A DNA stretch of 64,000 nt from Thiorhodococcus drewsii AZ1 (GTDB lineage Bacteria; Pseudomonadota; Gammaproteobacteria; Chromatiales; Chromatiaceae). The notes under the pieces are model-generated. The model was not told where the DNA came from. It saw only the letters and a program-made list of their open reading frames with translations, and ran no database searches. The stretch spans positions 62,001 through 126,000 of the forward strand of contig NZ_AFWT01000011.1 of assembly GCF_000224065.1 (NCBI RefSeq), read 5' to 3'. The position numbers were made by a program, and so were the translations under genes. Every line of letters begins with the position of its first letter. The first letter of the stretch is position 1. Shown one piece after another: positions 16,669 to 25,804 of this stretch.

Positions 16669-17067
16669 TCAGTGTGCGGACGCCTTGATGGCCTCTTCGC
16701 GGGTGAAAAAGGCGTTGTCACGGACGAATCCGGAGACGATTTCTGTGCGTGCCGCCGTAACGTGGCCTTCGGCGTCCCGATCGGCGATCCAGGACTCGGG
16801 CAGGCCGTCCAGTACATGGATCGGGGCCAGGGTCCCGTCACTGAAGCGTGACAACAGATATTCGCCGGTGATGCGGTTGAGATAGCCGGGACGGAATCCG
16901 TCGTTGCGATTGTTCTGACTGATCCCGCGTGTCTGGGCATAGAGCCGGTTTTCGTCACGTAATGACATTTGGGTCAGTGCACCGCGCAGGCGCTGTGCGC
17001 GCTCGCGCTCCCGCTCCCGCTGGACATCCTGGGTGATCGTGACGGTCTGAAGCTGTTCGTTGTACAT
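16669..17067 (-). CDS. Conserved-looking hypothetical protein, 132 residues
   Basis: The ATG at 17067 follows GGGGAGTGAAGAT and gives a protein starting MYNEQLQTVTITQDVQ; a further 19 codons upstream are possible but lack a better signal. It has a very charged stretch (RERERERAQRLRG) followed by a more ordered region with N-R-L-Y-A-Q-TRGISQNNRNDGF, YLLSRFSDGTLAPIHVL and FTREEAIKA. The coding frame is supported by codon usage like its neighbours. I do not recognise a family. It lies downstream of the Lrp-type regulator on the same strand, 143 bases away. Confidence 0.6.
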   Translation of the reverse strand: MYNEQLQTVTITQDVQRERERERAQRLRGALTQMSLRDENRLYAQTRGISQNNRNDGFRPGYLNRITGEYLLSRFSDGTLAPIHVLDGLPESWIADRDAEGHVTAARTEIVSGFVRDNAFFTREEAIKASAH

Positions 17068-17209
17068 ATCTTCACTCCCCATTCGGAGATTCGGCGGCGG
17101 GTCTTTCGGCTTCGAGTCAACCAATGCCTCTTTGGCACTGTTAAACCAAGCAAACCTCGCGCCAGTCCCGCCGAATTCGTCTCGCCCACTGTTGGGTGAG
17201 GCGCTTCAT

Positions 17210-17668
17210 TTAGGTTATCGGCAGATTCGTCCGTTCCAGTACCCTTCTGAGAACGAAACTGGAATGTACCCCTGAAACACCGTCGATGCGTGTGATCCTG
17301 TTCAATAAAAGCTCTTGATAGGCATCCATGTCACGAACAATTACCTTAAGTTGGTAATCTGCGTCACGTCCCGTGATCAATAGGCACTCCAAGACCTCTG
17401 GCATCTCCTGCACGGCCGTCTCGAAACGCTCGAAACGCTCCGGTGTGTGCCGATCCATCGAAATGCTCAGGATCACCATGAGGTTGAGTCCGAGTCGCTG
17501 GGCATCCAGCCAGGCCCGATAACCACGGATGACGCCCGACTCCTCCAGCGCCCTGACGCGTCTCAGGCAGGGCGAGGGGGAAAGCCCGATGCGTTCCGCA
17601 AGGTCCTGATTGCTCATGCGTCCATCCTGTTGGAGTTCCTCCAGGATGCGTCTGTCGTAGCGGTCCAA
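17210..17668 (-). CDS. Lrp/AsnC-family transcriptional regulator
   Basis: The typical Lrp N-terminus LDRYDRRILEELQQDGRMSN has no ATG nearby; a TTG at 17668 preceded by AGGAGGAGAG and a seven-base spacer is the most likely start, giving 152 residues, the usual size. An ATG 33 codons upstream (17767) would add an unconserved extension. The helix-turn-helix (NQDLAERIGLSPSPCLRRVRALEE) is followed by an effector-binding ferredoxin-like fold (CLLITGRDADYQLKVIVRDM). It is divergent from leuA, suggesting control of leucine synthesis or its own gene in response to an amino acid. Confidence 0.87.
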   Translation of the reverse strand: MDRYDRRILEELQQDGRMSNQDLAERIGLSPSPCLRRVRALEESGVIRGYRAWLDAQRLGLNLMVILSISMDRHTPERFERFETAVQEMPEVLECLLITGRDADYQLKVIVRDMDAYQELLLNRITRIDGVSGVHSSFVLRRVLERTNLPIT

Positions 17669-17972
17669 TGTGACCCTCTCCTCCTCGATACACGCGAGGG
17701 ATCTCTTTGATGAACGCCTTCTTGGCGTGGCGAATATTGGCAGAATATTGCTGATTATCTGCTTCATGCGCCTTTATTCGCAATCCTCTGTCGTGCGGCT
17801 CGACGTATCCTTTCAACCGTCGACCAACCAGTCGGCATCTGCGGCAAGCGCTCACGAGGCGCGCGCCATCAGGCTTCGGATCCTAACCCGGATCGGAGCG
17901 GCCCGAGCCCTACCAGGGAGAGGCCAGAGATGTTTTTCACGCCAATCAATTCCAATGATCAGGGAGAATTCC

Positions 17973-19640
17973 ATGAGCAGTTTCGACCACCGCAGATATC
18001 GCCCCGGCCCGGTGGTGCATCTGCCCAACCGCCAATGGCCGAACCGAACCGTTCAGACTGCGCCCGCTTGGACCAGTGTGGACCTGCGCGACGGCAATCA
18101 GGCACTGATGGAGCCCATGGGCGTGACCCAAAAGCGCCGTCTTTGGAACCTGCTGGTCGGAATGGGATTCAAGGAGATCGAGGTTGGTTTCCCCGCCGCC
18201 AGTCAGCCGGATTTCGATTTTGTCCGCTGGCTGATCGACGAGCGACAGATTCCAGAGGACGTGACCATCCAGGTTTTGGTTCAGGCGCGCGAGGATCTGA
18301 TTCGCAAGACCTTCGAGGCACTGCGGGGTGTCTCCCGGGCCATCGTGCACGTCTATAATTCGACCTCGCCTGCTCAGCGCGACTGGGTGTTCGGTCAGGA
18401 TCGTGACGGCGTGAAGGCGATCGCCCGCCGGGGCGCCGAGTGGGTGCTGGCCGAATCGCGCCGCTATCCGCAGACCCACTGGACCTTCCAGTATTCGCCG
18501 GAGAGCTTCACGGCTACAGAGTTGGATTATGCGCTGGAGGTCTGCGAGTCGGTCCTGGACGTTTGGGAGCCGACCCCGGAACGGCCCAGCATCATCAACT
18601 TGCCGGCGACGGTGGAGGTGGCCAGCCCCAATGTCTTTGCCGATCAGGTGGAATATTTCTCCACCCATATCGGGCGACGCGAGGCGATCGTACTCTCGGT
18701 TCATACCCACAATGACCGTGGTGGCGCGGTCGCTGCTGCCGAGCTGGCCCTGTTGGCGGGGGCCGACCGGGTCGAAGGAACCTTGCTCGGCAACGGTGAA
18801 CGGACCGGCAATGCCGATCTCCTGACCTTGGCCATGAACCTCTACAGTCAGGGCGTGGATCCGCGCCTGGATCTGAGCAATCCGGACGAGATCGTGCGGG
18901 TTTGCAACGAATGCACCGGTTTGCCGGTGCATCCGCGCCATCCCTGGGTCGGCGAGCTGGTCTACACGGCCTTTTCGGGAAGTCACCAGGATGCGATCCG
19001 CAAATGTCTGGCGCGCCAAACGCGCGAGGAGCCCTGGCAGGTGGCCTATCTGCCGATCGACCCGCAGGACTTGGGGCGTAACTATGAGGCGGTGATCCGG
19101 GTCAACAGCCAGTCGGGCAAGGGCGGGGTGGCATTCGTCTTGGAGCGAGAGTACGGGCTGGTGCTGCCGCGCTGGATGCAGGTGGAAATGGCCCGCCTGG
19201 TTCAGAAAGAGACGGAGACGCGTGGCGGCGAGATGGATCCGGCCAGCATTTACGCCATTTTCGAGCGTTGCTTCATGACGGATCGCAGCCCGTACCGCTT
19301 GATCGGATACCGTCTGGATCGCAATGACAGCGATCGCATCGAGGTCCGGATCGGTTCTGCTGCGGGCGAACAGATCCTGCATGGCGCGGGGCAGGGGGCC
19401 ATTGCGGCCTATGTGGACGCCTGGACGCGTTGGAGCGGACGATCGCTGCGGATCATCGACTATCAGGAGCATGCGATCGGTGCCGGGACCGACGCCGAGG
19501 CCGTGGCCTATGTGCAGCTGGAGATGGAGGGAGTCCGGGTTGCTGGCGCGGCGATCGATCGCGATACGGTCGCGGCATCACTGCGCGCGGTGCTCGCGGC
19601 GCTGAACCGGAGCGGGGCGGAGTGGATGCAGGCCGCTTGA
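17973..19640 (+). CDS. leuA: 2-isopropylmalate synthase
   Basis: A 555-residue enzyme condensing acetyl-CoA with 2-oxoisovalerate in the first committed step of leucine synthesis. The start at 17973 follows AGGGAG and gives MSSFDHRRYRPGPVV; open frame upstream is not homologous. The catalytic barrel has the DLRDGNQAL motif, the HTHND metal ligands and GTLLGNGERTGNADL; the C-terminal third (QSGKGGVAFVLEREYGLVLP and later) is the regulatory LeuA domain. Length and order match the long LeuA form seen in many actinobacteria and some proteobacteria rather than the E. coli form. It stands alone, divergent from an Lrp-type gene. Confidence 0.95.
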   Translation: MSSFDHRRYRPGPVVHLPNRQWPNRTVQTAPAWTSVDLRDGNQALMEPMGVTQKRRLWNLLVGMGFKEIEVGFPAASQPDFDFVRWLIDERQIPEDVTIQVLVQAREDLIRKTFEALRGVSRAIVHVYNSTSPAQRDWVFGQDRDGVKAIARRGAEWVLAESRRYPQTHWTFQYSPESFTATELDYALEVCESVLDVWEPTPERPSIINLPATVEVASPNVFADQVEYFSTHIGRREAIVLSVHTHNDRGGAVAAAELALLAGADRVEGTLLGNGERTGNADLLTLAMNLYSQGVDPRLDLSNPDEIVRVCNECTGLPVHPRHPWVGELVYTAFSGSHQDAIRKCLARQTREEPWQVAYLPIDPQDLGRNYEAVIRVNSQSGKGGVAFVLEREYGLVLPRWMQVEMARLVQKETETRGGEMDPASIYAIFERCFMTDRSPYRLIGYRLDRNDSDRIEVRIGSAAGEQILHGAGQGAIAAYVDAWTRWSGRSLRIIDYQEHAIGAGTDAEAVAYVQLEMEGVRVAGAAIDRDTVAASLRAVLAALNRSGAEWMQAA

Positions 19641-19681
19641 GGTTTGGTACGCAAAAAAGCGCGAAAAATCTGGCGCGACGT

Positions 19682-19713
19682 CAAGGGGGCGGGTCATATG
19701 ACCCGCCCCCTTG
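19682..19713. terminator. Perfect 32-bp inverted repeat, bidirectional terminator
   Basis: CAAGGGGGCGGGTCAT is followed directly by its exact complement, so the whole 32 bases form a self-complementary hairpin between the convergent leuA and STAS genes. The downstream tracts are only weakly T-rich on either side. Confidence 0.65.
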
Positions 19714-19745
19714 AACTTAGGCGATATGCGGAAACCGCCTTACCG

Positions 19746-20108
19746 TCAGGCCGACAGAAGGTCTGTCTCGGCGGCTGAGGTGTCGAACGTGGACGAAGAA
19801 TCCTGCGGGACGACATTCAATGCGTTGCTGAGAACGCGCGGTGTCCGGCGAAGAATCTCGGGATGATCGCTTAGAACCACTACGGTGGCTCCAATGCGCT
19901 GGAGCCGTTCGTTCAGCATCCAGAGTAGCGCAAGCCCCGAGTCGAAGACTCGATCGAGCCTGGTGAGATCCAGGATGCAGGTGCGCAGGGTCGTAGGGAT
20001 GGTGGCTGAAACCAGACAGACGTCTTCGGATATTGTCAGGTCGAGATCGCCATGGAAGGACAGGTCCAATCTGTCTTCACTCGGAATAAACGACGTAATC
20101 ATCGGCAT
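19746..20108 (-). CDS. STAS-domain (anti-sigma factor antagonist-like) protein
   Basis: A 120-residue single-domain protein; the core LDLSFHGDLDLTISEDVCLV, then ILDLTRLDRVFDSGLALLWM and GATVVVLSDHPEILRR follow the STAS pattern, with D-S-G-L at the usual phosphorylation-site position (S in DSG). The last 25 residues are polar. GGAGG eight bases before the ATG supports the start. Such proteins act as partner-switching regulators, but no anti-sigma kinase or PP2C gene is near, so its target is unknown. Confidence 0.8.
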   Translation of the reverse strand: MPMITSFIPSEDRLDLSFHGDLDLTISEDVCLVSATIPTTLRTCILDLTRLDRVFDSGLALLWMLNERLQRIGATVVVLSDHPEILRRTPRVLSNALNVVPQDSSSTFDTSAAETDLLSA

Positions 20109-20428
20109 TAACCCATCCTCCTGTGGTGCGCCGTGGGCCGATACCCCAAGGCTGCAGCAATGAAAACTGGTCCTGATCGGACCGCTACAATCCCGGAAAC
20201 CGGCTGCGCGTCGATTATGGACCCATTGATCCGTATTGCCCAGTATTCTTTTTAGGTATTTATCGCAAGGCTCTGAGCTAGATCGGAGGGATCGGTTTTA
20301 AGCCTATATTATAGAAGGAAATAAGACGAGAGTGTAGTCCGTAAGATTACTTACCGTGACGTTTGCGGGGTGCGATCCATGTGGGCTCACGTCGGCAATC
20401 GATCTCGGAGGCGGCCCCCATTGAGCGG
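20109..20428. other. Non-coding stretch upstream of the STAS gene
   Basis: About 320 bases between two genes on the minus strand. It is more AT-rich than its surroundings near 20230-20330 and includes, on the minus strand, CTATAATAT (about 20300-20308), a good -10 element for the STAS gene without a clear -35. I see no ORF or strong hairpin in it. Confidence 0.4.
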
Positions 20429-21649
20429 TCAAGAGGGAAGTAGAAGCAGCTCCGGGGGGTCGATGCCCCAGTTTTTCGGCAGTTCGGCGCCGACGATGCG
20501 TTCCTCGGATGCCTTGTTGATACGGGATAGATCGAGATCGCTGACTGCGAGGAAGCGCCGCTGCTTGGCGTCCATGACGATCCGGATCACCGGCTTGAAC
20601 AGATCCTCGCGTCCGGATTCGATGACCACGCCCAACCTGCCACTTCGCAGTTTTACCAGGGTGCCTACGGGATAGATGCCGACGCAGCGGATAAACTGCT
20701 GGACCAGTTCCGGATCCAGATGATGGCGCCATTCCAGGAGTTTGCGTAGCGCTTGATGCGGCTCGACCCCCTTGTGATAGACGCGCTCGCTTGAAATCGC
20801 ATCATAGATGTCGACGATGGCGGCCATTTTGCCGTAGAGCGAGATGCCTGGGGCGGACTTTTTGTTGGGGTAGCCGCTGCCGTCCATGCGCTCGTGGTGT
20901 TCAATGGCGACCGCCAGGGCGATCGACGGGAAGTCGGGAATCTTGGACAGGATGTGATGGCCCTGATCCACGTGCCCGCGCATGATGTCGAACTCCTGCT
21001 CGGTCAGTCGTCCCGGTTTGTTGATGATGCGACCGGGGATCATGGCCTTGCCGATGTCGTGCAGTATGGCTCCAAGGGCGATGTCCTCGATCTCTTGTTG
21101 CTCCATGCCCATCGCTCTGGCGAAGCAGGTCATGAGGACGGCAACGTTGACCGAGTGCTCGAACTGATAGAGCCCGACGCGCCGAATTCGGCTGAATGCA
21201 AGCAGGGCATCCGGATTGCGGAACACGGAGGACACCAGATCGCTGATCAGCGGGCGTGCCTGATCCAGGCTGGGGGCCTTGCCGAGACGGGCGGCGCTCA
21301 TGAAGTCGCCGATGAGGGCGATCGCTTCGGTATGAATACGTTTCGCCGCGAGGCGCTCGACGCTGAGCGGAACCTCGTGCGCCTCTCCGCCGCCCTCTTG
21401 GGCGACCTCGGCCAAATTCTCTTCCAGCGCCTGGTTGACCTCCGTTTCGGTCGGCGCCTCTTCGACGTCCAGCCCGTACTCGGTATCGATGTAGAGTTCG
21501 CGGATTCCGAGCGTGCGGATCTTTTCCAGGGCGTTGTCGCTCTTGAGCATGAAGCGGCTGCGGATGAATCCGTGATCCAGCCAGCCACAGTTCAGATCGT
21601 GGATGTACATGCCGATCTGGAGTTGATCCACCGCGATCTTCTTGATCAT
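20429..21649 (-). CDS. HD-GYP domain c-di-GMP phosphodiesterase
   Basis: A 406-residue protein starting MIKKIAVDQLQIGMYIHDLN, the signature of the DUF3391 domain that precedes many HD-GYP domains. The HD-GYP domain spans about residues 150-330 and has complete motifs: HSVNVAVL, LHDIGKAMIP, GHVDQGHHIL, and IEHHERMDGSGYP. It is therefore probably an active enzyme breaking c-di-GMP to pGpG or GMP. It has no membrane segment. It is followed, on the same strand, by a STAS protein and preceded by recN. Its input signal presumably comes through the DUF3391 region. Confidence 0.93.
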   Translation of the reverse strand: MIKKIAVDQLQIGMYIHDLNCGWLDHGFIRSRFMLKSDNALEKIRTLGIRELYIDTEYGLDVEEAPTETEVNQALEENLAEVAQEGGGEAHEVPLSVERLAAKRIHTEAIALIGDFMSAARLGKAPSLDQARPLISDLVSSVFRNPDALLAFSRIRRVGLYQFEHSVNVAVLMTCFARAMGMEQQEIEDIALGAILHDIGKAMIPGRIINKPGRLTEQEFDIMRGHVDQGHHILSKIPDFPSIALAVAIEHHERMDGSGYPNKKSAPGISLYGKMAAIVDIYDAISSERVYHKGVEPHQALRKLLEWRHHLDPELVQQFIRCVGIYPVGTLVKLRSGRLGVVIESGREDLFKPVIRIVMDAKQRRFLAVSDLDLSRINKASEERIVGAELPKNWGIDPPELLLLPS

Positions 21650-21695
21650 ATCGATGCGTTCTCCGGCAATAGCGGGGATAGATATCCGGTTCGAC

Positions 21696-23369
21696 CTAGA
21701 CGTCTATCCGGTCCAGCATTTCGCTAGCGTGTTCGCGTGTCTTGAGAGTGATCTCCGTTCCGCCGAGCATGCGGGCGATCTCCTCGATCCGGTTTGCGTC
21801 GTCCAATGGCTCGATGCGCGTATGGGTCTGGCCATCGATGGCTTCTTTGCGCACCCGATACTGTTGGTGGGCCTGCGCCGCGACCTGGGGCAGGTGGGTG
21901 ACGCAGAGCACCTGGCGCGAGGCGCCGAGACGGCGCAGGAGACGTCCGACGATCTCGGCGATTCCGCCGCCGATACCGACGTCGACCTCGTCGAACACCA
22001 GGGTTGGGACGCTGCCGCAACTGGCGGTGGCGACCTGGATCGCCAGGCTGATGCGCGAGAGTTCGCCGCCCGAGGCGACCTTGACCAGTGCCTGAAGTGG
22101 CTGCCCCGGGTTGGCGCTGACCAGGAATTCGATCCGTTCCAGACCGCCGCCTCCGGCGCGTTCCGGCTCCAGGTCTTCGATTCGAACCTCGAACCGGCCT
22201 CCGGCCATGCCGAGTTCCTGCATGGAGTCGGTGACCGTCTCACCGAGACGCGATGCGCTCTGGGCGCGGGCCGCACTGAGTTCGCGTGCTCGGTCGAGGT
22301 AGTGCTTATAGGCGGCGTCGCGCTTCGCGCGCAGCGCGTCCAGGGTGATGTCGGCCGCCTCCAGCGTTTCCAGTTCGGAGCGACGTTCGACCAGAAAATC
22401 GGGTAACTGGTTGGGAAAGACCCGGTATTTTCGCGCCAGGTCGTGAATCAGGGCGAGACGCTCGGCGACGGTATCCAGTGCGCCCGGATCGATTTCGAGT
22501 CCGTCGAGATAGTGTCTCAGGCTGGCGGCGGCCTCTGCGGCATTGATCGCCGCAGTTTCGAGCAGATCCCGGCAGACGCCGAGTTCGGGATCGATTTCCA
22601 GAAGTTCGTCGACCTCGCTGGTTGCCGATCTCAACTGGTCCTCCAGCGAAGGCTCGGTTTCCGACAGAGTCTGGAGGATGCGCGCCGCGCTCTGCTGGAG
22701 TCGATCCAGATGTCCGAGTCGGCGCTCTTCCTGACTCAGTGCTTCGATTTCGCCCGGATTCAGGTCGAGACGCTCCAGTTCATCGACAGTGAAGCGCAGC
22801 AGGTCGAGCCGGGCGGCCCGGTCATGGCTGGCCGCTTCCAAGGTCGAGAAATGCTGTGCCAGTGCGCGGTAGTCGGCAAAGGCCGCAGCGACCGTCTGGG
22901 CGAGTGCGGTCTGTCCGCCGTAGGCGTCGAGCAGATCGCGCTGCGCCGTGGCCCGCAGCAGTGACTGGTGGGCGTGCTGTCCGTGGATGTCGACGAGTAG
23001 ATCGCCCAACGCCCGCAGTTGGCCGCCATTCGCTGGTCTTCCATTGATATAGGCCCGCGATCGGCCCTTGCGCGGGATCAGGCGGCGCAGGATGCAGACG
23101 CCCTCGTCGTCGTCCAAGTTCTGTTCGGCGAGCCAGCGGGCTGCCGGGGGGCAGTGCGTCAGGTCGAGTTGAGCGACGATTTCGGCGCGCTCGGCACCCG
23201 CGCGGATGAGACTGGCCTCGGCCTTGTCGCCCAGGACCAAGCCGAGTGCATCGATAAGGATCGATTTGCCGGCGCCGGTCTCGCCCGTGAGCGCGGTCAT
23301 GCCTGCGCTCCAGTCGAGTTCCAGGCTGCTGACGATCACCAGGTCGCGAACGAGCAGATGGCTCAGCAT
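21696..23369 (-). CDS. recN: DNA repair ATPase RecN
   Basis: A 557-residue SMC-like ATPase for double-strand-break repair. The ATG at 23369 gives MLSHLLVRDLVIVSSLELDW, the canonical RecN start; a short upstream extension was not used. Walker A is GETGAGKS, the signature motif is VASGGELSRISLA, and Walker B is TLVFDEVDVGIGG; the central 250 residues are coiled coil. The start overlaps the end of the NAD kinase gene by seven bases. The nadK-recN order is common in proteobacteria. The two seem to form an operon. Confidence 0.95.
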   Translation of the reverse strand: MLSHLLVRDLVIVSSLELDWSAGMTALTGETGAGKSILIDALGLVLGDKAEASLIRAGAERAEIVAQLDLTHCPPAARWLAEQNLDDDEGVCILRRLIPRKGRSRAYINGRPANGGQLRALGDLLVDIHGQHAHQSLLRATAQRDLLDAYGGQTALAQTVAAAFADYRALAQHFSTLEAASHDRAARLDLLRFTVDELERLDLNPGEIEALSQEERRLGHLDRLQQSAARILQTLSETEPSLEDQLRSATSEVDELLEIDPELGVCRDLLETAAINAAEAAASLRHYLDGLEIDPGALDTVAERLALIHDLARKYRVFPNQLPDFLVERRSELETLEAADITLDALRAKRDAAYKHYLDRARELSAARAQSASRLGETVTDSMQELGMAGGRFEVRIEDLEPERAGGGGLERIEFLVSANPGQPLQALVKVASGGELSRISLAIQVATASCGSVPTLVFDEVDVGIGGGIAEIVGRLLRRLGASRQVLCVTHLPQVAAQAHQQYRVRKEAIDGQTHTRIEPLDDANRIEEIARMLGGTEITLKTREHASEMLDRIDV

Positions 23370-24265
23370 ATCGACTCCCGAGTCGCGGGCGTGTTGTGTC
23401 CCCAATGCAGTTTGGCGCGCAGGATCGTGTAATGATCGTGCCCCCTAGGGTGTAGCAGGCGCACCTGGTTGGGGTGGCGTGCGATCTCGACGACTGAGTC
23501 GGGCGGCAATTGACGGATGATTTGTCCGTCGCATGTCACCTGGACATGCCCCAAATCGTGTGCGAGCACGCGAATCTCGATGCGCCGGTTACCCGGCACC
23601 ACCAGCGGACGGTTGCTCAGATCGTGCGGGCAGATGGGGACGAGCAGGATGGCGTCGAGCGCGGGATCGACCAGCGGACCGCCGCCGGAGAGCGCATAGG
23701 CGGTCGAGCCGGTCGGCGTGGATACGATGAGGCCGTCCGAGCGTTGGATGTTGACGAAGACCCCGTCGATATAGGTCTCGAACTCGATCATCCGTGCGGT
23801 ATTCCACTTATGGATGGCGACCTCGTTGAAGGCGGGGTAGGGCTCGCTGGTCTGCGTACCGGTGCGCACCAGGGCGCGCAGCATGGAGCGGGACTCGGAT
23901 TCGAACTCACCGGCGATTACCTGGTCGATGGTGGTTTCGATTGCGTCTGGAGACACGTCGACCAGGAAGCCGAGCCGGCCCAGGTTGATGCCCACGAGCG
24001 GCACGTCGTGGACGGCCATGCTGCGGGCGGCGTGCAGCAATGTGCCGTCGCCGCCAACGATGATGATGAGATCGCTGCGGGCGCCCAATTCCGACGCGGC
24101 CACCGCCGCGCCGACATCGGCATCGAGCAGATGTGCGCCTTCGGCGTCCAGTAGGACCTCCAGGGCATGTGAGCGTAGATGATGGACGAGACGGCGCAGC
24201 GTCCGTTGCACCCGCTCGGGATCTCCTTGTTTGGCAACGATGCCGACGGTTTCGAATAGCGGCAT
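23363..24265 (-). CDS. nadK: NAD kinase
   Basis: A 300-residue enzyme phosphorylating NAD to NADP. The start at 24265 gives MPLFETVGIVAKQGDPERVQ. The diagnostic motifs are GGDGTLLHAAR (nucleotide binding and catalysis), GINLGRLGFLVDV, NEVAIHKWNTARM, and SDGLIVSTPTGSTAYALSGGG. Length matches the family. An upstream in-frame ATG 26 codons earlier has no support. It overlaps recN and is divergent from hrcA. Confidence 0.95.
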   Translation of the reverse strand: MPLFETVGIVAKQGDPERVQRTLRRLVHHLRSHALEVLLDAEGAHLLDADVGAAVAASELGARSDLIIIVGGDGTLLHAARSMAVHDVPLVGINLGRLGFLVDVSPDAIETTIDQVIAGEFESESRSMLRALVRTGTQTSEPYPAFNEVAIHKWNTARMIEFETYIDGVFVNIQRSDGLIVSTPTGSTAYALSGGGPLVDPALDAILLVPICPHDLSNRPLVVPGNRRIEIRVLAHDLGHVQVTCDGQIIRQLPPDSVVEIARHPNQVRLLHPRGHDHYTILRAKLHWGHNTPATRESIC

Positions 24266-24544
24266 GGATCTTCTGAATGATGGATGGGCAAGGCCGGGGA
24301 GAGAGAACGCACAAACGTTAGCATGGGGTCCAAGTGACGCCAATACCGCCGCTGAAGTCGGGGCTGCGACGGCGGGTCTTGGTGTTCATCGCATTGTGCT
24401 CTGATGTTGGTGGTTTCGGTGCGTCTTTTTTTCAGTGGCTTAGGTGCTCTAGATACGGTTGTTCATCCCCGCGTCATCGCGGAAATGCTGGCGATTTCGG
24501 CCTTCCTGGGGGCGGCTCGAACGTTGGTTCGGCTGGAACGAGCC
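24266..24544. other. Divergent spacer between nadK and hrcA
   Basis: About 280 bases that hold the promoters of nadK and, at the right-hand edge, of hrcA. No convincing ORF; a 78-codon open frame here lacks a ribosome binding site and familiar composition. Confidence 0.4.
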
Positions 24545-24573
24545 TTGACAGTATCCATGCGAATCCCTAAATT
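24545..24573 (+). promoter_or_regulatory. Sigma-70-type promoter of hrcA
   Basis: TTGACA (24545-24550) and TAAATT (24568-24573) are separated by exactly 17 bases, placing the transcription start near the first arm of the CIRCE element. This would let HrcA block initiation. Confidence 0.7.
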
Positions 24574-24579
24574 GCGGTG

Positions 24580-24606
24580 TTAGCACTCTATGTAGGTGAG
24601 TGCTAA
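24580..24606 (+). promoter_or_regulatory. CIRCE operator
   Basis: TTAGCACTC, nine bases, then GAGTGCTAA: both arms match the CIRCE consensus with no mismatch and the spacer has the canonical length. It sits at the expected transcription start of hrcA, the gene for its own repressor. Confidence 0.95.
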
Positions 24607-24668
24607 AGCACGGATCCGGGAATTGGCCCGGTTACGGCACAATAATCAACGGGTATCGGTGGCAAGAC

Positions 24669-25721
24669 TTGGCTAACGACACGCGAAGCGGTGACTCCCA
24701 GGTAAGCGATCGTGCGCAGCATTTCCTGAAGGCGCTGGTCGAGCGCTATATCAGGGACGGGCAGCCTGTCGGCTCGCGAACCTTGGCGAAGGATACCGGG
24801 CTGGAGCTCAGTCCCGCCACCGTGCGCAATGTTATGTCCGATCTGGAGGATCTGGGGCTGGTTGTATCGCCCCACACCTCGGCTGGACGGGTCCCGACGG
24901 CGGCCGGATACCGGATGTTCGTCGATTCGCTGCTCACGGTGCGGCCACCCTCGCCGGATGATATCGCTTCGCTGCAAGGCCGTTTCGAATTCGGGATGGA
25001 TTCGAAGACCCTGGTCGAGACCGCATCGAATCTGCTGTCCGGGATCACGCATCTCGCTGGCGTGGTGATGCTGCCGCGCCACGAGCGTACCGCCTTTCGC
25101 CAGATCGAGTTGCTGCCGCTGTCCGAGAATCGGGTGCTCGCCATTTTGGTGACCAGCGAGGGCGAAGTCCACAACCGGATCGTCAACACCGACCGGAGCT
25201 TCACCGCGTCCGAGTTGGAGCAGGCGTCGAATTTTCTGACCCAGCTGTTCACCGGTCAGGATATCCGCGAGGTGCGCAAGCGTCTTCTGGACGACCTCAA
25301 GCACACGCATGCCAACATGGATCAGATCATGGTGCGTGCCCTGGCGCTCGCGCAGGGTGTGGTCGAGTCTGCCGAGTCGCGTGACGATTGCTTCATCGCC
25401 GGGCAGACCAATCTGATGGAATTCGGTGAACTGGCGAGCATGGATCGGCTCAAACAGCTATTTGACGCCTTCAACAAGAAGCGCGAGATCCTGCATATCC
25501 TGGATCGTTGCATCGCCGCCGACGGCGTACAGATCTTCATCGGCGAAGAGTCCGGATACGGACTTCTCGACGATTGCAGCCTGGTCACGACCAATTATCG
25601 CGTCGAGGGCAAGGTGATTGGCGTGCTCGGTGTGATCGGGCCGACGCGCATGGACTACCAGCGCGTCATTCCAATCGTCGATATCACGGCGCGGCTGCTG
25701 TCCGCCGCGCTGCGACAGTAA
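24669..25721 (+). CDS. hrcA: Heat-inducible transcription repressor HrcA
   Basis: A repressor of chaperone genes that binds CIRCE and needs GroEL for folding. The conserved start is SDRAQHFLKALVERYIRDGQ followed by PVGSRTLAKDTGLELSPATV, the winged helix. The first in-frame initiator codon after CIRCE is TTG at 24669, giving 350 residues, the usual length; a GTG at 24600 lies inside the operator and was rejected. The C-terminus VIGPTRMDYQRVIPIVDITA is also conserved. It heads the series hrcA, grpE, dnaK, dnaJ. Confidence 0.94.
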   Translation: MANDTRSGDSQVSDRAQHFLKALVERYIRDGQPVGSRTLAKDTGLELSPATVRNVMSDLEDLGLVVSPHTSAGRVPTAAGYRMFVDSLLTVRPPSPDDIASLQGRFEFGMDSKTLVETASNLLSGITHLAGVVMLPRHERTAFRQIELLPLSENRVLAILVTSEGEVHNRIVNTDRSFTASELEQASNFLTQLFTGQDIREVRKRLLDDLKHTHANMDQIMVRALALAQGVVESAESRDDCFIAGQTNLMEFGELASMDRLKQLFDAFNKKREILHILDRCIAADGVQIFIGEESGYGLLDDCSLVTTNYRVEGKVIGVLGVIGPTRMDYQRVIPIVDITARLLSAALRQ

Positions 25722-25804
25722 TCATAAAGTCACATTTATCCCCGCCGTCCCTGGCGCCGACAGTTGGTGCTGGGATCAGGCTGTACAGAGAATCGGAGGT
25801 CATG

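Noticed and set aside
17946-19472. 508-codon frame antisense to leuA
   Set aside because: Antisense shadow with no domain; leuA is unmistakable.
24334-24570. 78-codon frame between nadK and hrcA
   Set aside because: It covers the hrcA promoter and has no ribosome binding site.
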